Source: DASVDK01 sp036562265 [NCBI: Thermodesulfobacteriota bacterium] (GTDB lineage Bacteria > DASVDK01). Taken from it: a stretch of DNA of 11,993 bases. The stretch lies in the NCBI GenBank assembly GCA_036562265.1, contig DATCKS010000286.1, positions 1-11,993 of the forward strand, in the 5' to 3' direction. Within the stretch, counting starts at the first letter, position 1. The number at the start of each line of letters is the position of its first letter. This document shows positions 10,953 through 11,993 of the stretch, piece by piece. Below the pieces are notes generated by a model. That model ran no database searches and was not told the origin of the DNA. It worked only from the letters and a program-made list of their open reading frames with translations. The position numbers and the translations under genes were made by a program.

Positions 10953-11426
10953 CTACGCGGCGTTCTGCGCCTGGGGGCCCTGCTGCGGTTGCTTGACGAT
11001 GAGGACCGGACAGGGAGCCTTGACCGCGACCTCGTTGCTGATCGAGCCGAGGAGGAGCCGCCTGATGCCGGTCAGGCCGCGGGAGCCGACGACGAGGAGG
11101 TCGGCCCGTTCCTCGGCCGCAAGCTTGACGATCTCGTCCGCCACCGGGCCGTGCCGCAGCACCGTGCGGCAGGGGACGCCGCGTCGCGCGGCGTCGGCTG
11201 CGGCGCGGGCGAGCACCTCCTCCCCGGTCGCCTGGGGGGCCGTCTCCGGCGTGGGAGGCAGCACGACCATCCCCATCGGATCGACCGTCACCTTGGCGGT
11301 TGGCGGCACGACGTAGAGCACGAGGACCTCGTCGGCCCGGTACTCGACGGCCAGGTCGAGGGTGTACTGGAGCGCGTAGTCCGACCACTCCGAGCCACCC
11401 GTGGCGACGACGATGCGTCGAATCAT
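10953..11426 (-). CDS. Universal stress protein, UspA family
   Basis: This is a single-domain Usp protein of 157 residues, cytoplasmic, of the nucleotide-binding type. The sequence begins with the usual strand MIRRIVVATGGSEWSDYAL. It carries the ATP-binding signature G-x2-G-x9-G-S as GSRGLTGIRRLLLGS, followed by the final strand CPVLIVK. The last residues are a short Gln/Pro tail. A 26-residue insert-like segment with several prolines (VDPMGMVVLPPTPETAP) follows the second strand, as is common in this family. ATG 11426 is supported by a near-perfect ribosome site (GAGGAGGT, complement of 11430-11437). Usp proteins are linked to stress survival, but the partner or signal cannot be told from sequence. 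The gene stands alone on the minus strand, converging on deoC. Confidence 0.93.
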   Translation of the reverse strand: MIRRIVVATGGSEWSDYALQYTLDLAVEYRADEVLVLYVVPPTAKVTVDPMGMVVLPPTPETAPQATGEEVLARAAADAARRGVPCRTVLRHGPVADEIVKLAAEERADLLVVGSRGLTGIRRLLLGSISNEVAVKAPCPVLIVKQPQQGPQAQNAA

Positions 11427-11520
11427 GGGACCTCCTCGAGCCGGCCGACCGGTTCAGCGGAGGGCGCGGGGGCAGGCGCCGCGGGATGATTCCCCTGTCC
11501 TTTCGATGATTTGCGGCTAC

Positions 11521-11549
11521 AGATTGGCGGCAGGGCTGGCCATTGTCAA
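11521..11549 (-). promoter_or_regulatory. Possible usp promoter
   Basis: On the minus strand a perfect -35 box TTGACA lies at 11544-11549. At 17 bases spacing the -10 region reads CAATCT, a poor match. The position, about 95 bases before the usp ATG, is plausible. The weak -10 box suggests activator dependence or a different sigma factor, if this is a promoter at all. Confidence 0.3.
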
Positions 11550-11566
11550 GCGCTTTCCCGCGGTCA

Positions 11567-11578
11567 CTTGTCGACAAG
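11567..11578. promoter_or_regulatory. 12-bp perfect palindrome upstream of usp
   Basis: CTTGTCGACAAG is a perfect 12-bp palindrome. It lies 17 bases upstream of the candidate -35 box of usp, a position suited to a dimeric regulator. No gene is seen in 11427-11697. Besides this palindrome and the promoter candidate, nothing else in that stretch stands out. A chance occurrence is possible. Confidence 0.25.
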
Positions 11579-11697
11579 CTGCCGGGTTCGACGGCCCGAT
11601 GCCCCGCCCACCTGCCGCTGCGAGCCTCTATCGACGCCGCGGCGCCCGTGCTAGAAATCGAGCAGTCGATACGGCCTGAGATCTCGACCACCCGCGT

Positions 11698-11736
11698 GCG
11701 AGAGTGGCGGAACTGGTAGACGCGCCAGACTTAGAA
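11698..11736 (+). pseudogene. Truncated tRNA-Leu(UAG), 5' half only
   Basis: The sequence follows a leucine tRNA base by base. The acceptor strand is GCGAGAG (11698-11704), then TG, the D stem GCG (11707-11709), the D loop GAACTGGTAGA, CGC (11721-11723) and G26. The 5' anticodon stem is CCAGA (11725-11729) and the 7-base loop CTTAGAA (11730-11736) has anticodon TAG. The expected 3' stem TCTGG is absent: the next bases are GCAGG. No variable arm, T arm or acceptor 3' strand follows in the remaining 257 bases. The match ends exactly at the 3' side of the anticodon loop, as expected for insertion by a tRNA-targeting recombinase. Without the 3' half this copy cannot yield a tRNA by itself. Confidence 0.75.
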
Positions 11737-11773
11737 GCAGGACCAGTACGTCCGAGGAGTGCGGGAGGGTCTG

Positions 11774-11805
11774 GAGGGGGCTGATTTTCTTAGGTTGGCC
11801 CCCTC
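11774..11805. terminator. 8-bp hairpin between the tRNA fragment and the HTH gene
   Basis: GAGGGGGC (11774-11781) and GCCCCCTC (11798-11805) are perfect inverted arms around a 16-base loop. It lies about 57 bases past the stop of the minus-strand HTH gene and could end its transcription. There is no T-run after the stem on either strand, so the role is uncertain. Confidence 0.35.
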
Positions 11806-11862
11806 GGGCTCTCCCTGGCCTTCCGGCCCGTTCCGTCGAGTCGAAACACTTCGAGAAACACC

Positions 11863-11993
11863 CTACGCCCCCTCCGCTTCCACCCGCTTGGCCACCCAGG
11901 TTTCCACGTCTTCCAGCCTGAACATGACCCTCGACAGCACCCGAACCGGAGGCAGGTACTCGGACCGGCCCTTGCGCTTGGCGAGGTCGTAGA
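11863..11993 (-). CDS. Excisionase-like helix-turn-helix protein, 3' part (runs off the window)
   Basis: Only the last 42 codons are in the window; the N-terminus lies beyond the right edge. The visible end reads YDLAKRKGRSEYLPPVRVLS then RVMFRLEDVETWVAKRVEAE and two more residues. This matches the second half of the excisionase/AlpA-type winged helix-turn-helix domain (HTH_17 family): the recognition helix end (xYDLAK), a PPVRV wing and the closing helix with FRLEDVETWV. Such small DNA-binding proteins direct excision or regulate integrative elements. The stop is TAG at 11863-11865 (CTA on the plus strand). Its location, 127 bases from a tRNA gene cut at the anticodon loop, fits a mobile element. 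A recombinase gene is not visible here and would have to lie to the right. The role in excision is inferred. Confidence 0.65.
   Translation of the reverse strand, partial: YDLAKRKGRSEYLPPVRVLSRVMFRLEDVETWVAKRVEAEGA

Noticed and set aside
9298-11691. Stop-free minus-strand frame of 797 codons across ispH, deoC and the usp region
   Set aside because: It is antisense to ispH and deoC and out of frame with the real usp gene, with compositionally biased, domain-free translation.
11759-11992. Plus-strand frame of 77 codons at the right end
   Set aside because: It is antisense to the HTH/excisionase-like gene, which has the recognisable domain; the plus-strand translation shows none.
11730-11993. 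Group I intron or archaeal-type intron in the tRNA-Leu anticodon loop
   Set aside because: No 3' exon appears, no group I core elements or P1 pairing with the exon end are recognisable, and a protein-coding HTH gene lies in the opposite direction.

Overview
The window is a very GC-rich piece of a bacterial chromosome. Genes are tightly packed, often overlap or nearly touch, and use GTG starts where ATG is absent. No gene is diagnostic of a taxon. The GC content, the gene content and the scattered short repeat suggest an uncultured soil-type lineage, such as Rokubacteria/Methylomirabilota or a deltaproteobacterial relative. That is a weak inference.

Region 1 (1-228) is non-coding. It holds two copies, in opposite orientations, of a 23-bp repeat, followed by a good promoter at 229-257. 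Region 2 (316-9112) reads as one plus-strand operon: lipA, a first dihydrolipoyl dehydrogenase gene (lpd1), the 2-oxoglutarate dehydrogenase E1 gene (sucA/odhA), the E2 gene (sucB/odhB), a second dihydrolipoyl dehydrogenase gene (lpd2), and lipB. LipB puts octanoate on the lysine of the E2 lipoyl domain, LipA converts it to lipoate, E1 and E2 use it to oxidise 2-oxoglutarate to succinyl-CoA, and an E3 re-oxidises it. The enzyme complex and the two enzymes that make its cofactor are therefore encoded together, with two E3 genes instead of one. A 10-bp hairpin sits directly after the sucA stop.

Region 3 (9113-10857) starts with three tandem 25-bp copies of the same repeat. A promoter and two plus-strand genes follow: ispH (last step of the MEP isoprenoid pathway) and a deoC-like aldolase with an altered N-terminal motif. 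Region 4 (10858-11426) is a gap between converging genes with three consecutive hairpins, one of them built from two copies of a perfect 10-bp palindrome. After it comes a minus-strand universal stress protein gene.

Region 5 (11427-11993) has a spacer and then the 5' half of a tRNA-Leu(UAG) gene. That gene stops exactly at the end of the anticodon loop and passes into unrelated sequence. At the right edge is the 3' part of a minus-strand gene for an excisionase-like helix-turn-helix protein. This looks like the boundary of an integrated mobile element.

The points most worth a second look are the split tRNA junction, the repeat family placed upstream of promoters, the apparent ATC start codon of lipA, the double E3 in a lipoylation/ODH operon, and the hairpin array between deoC and usp.
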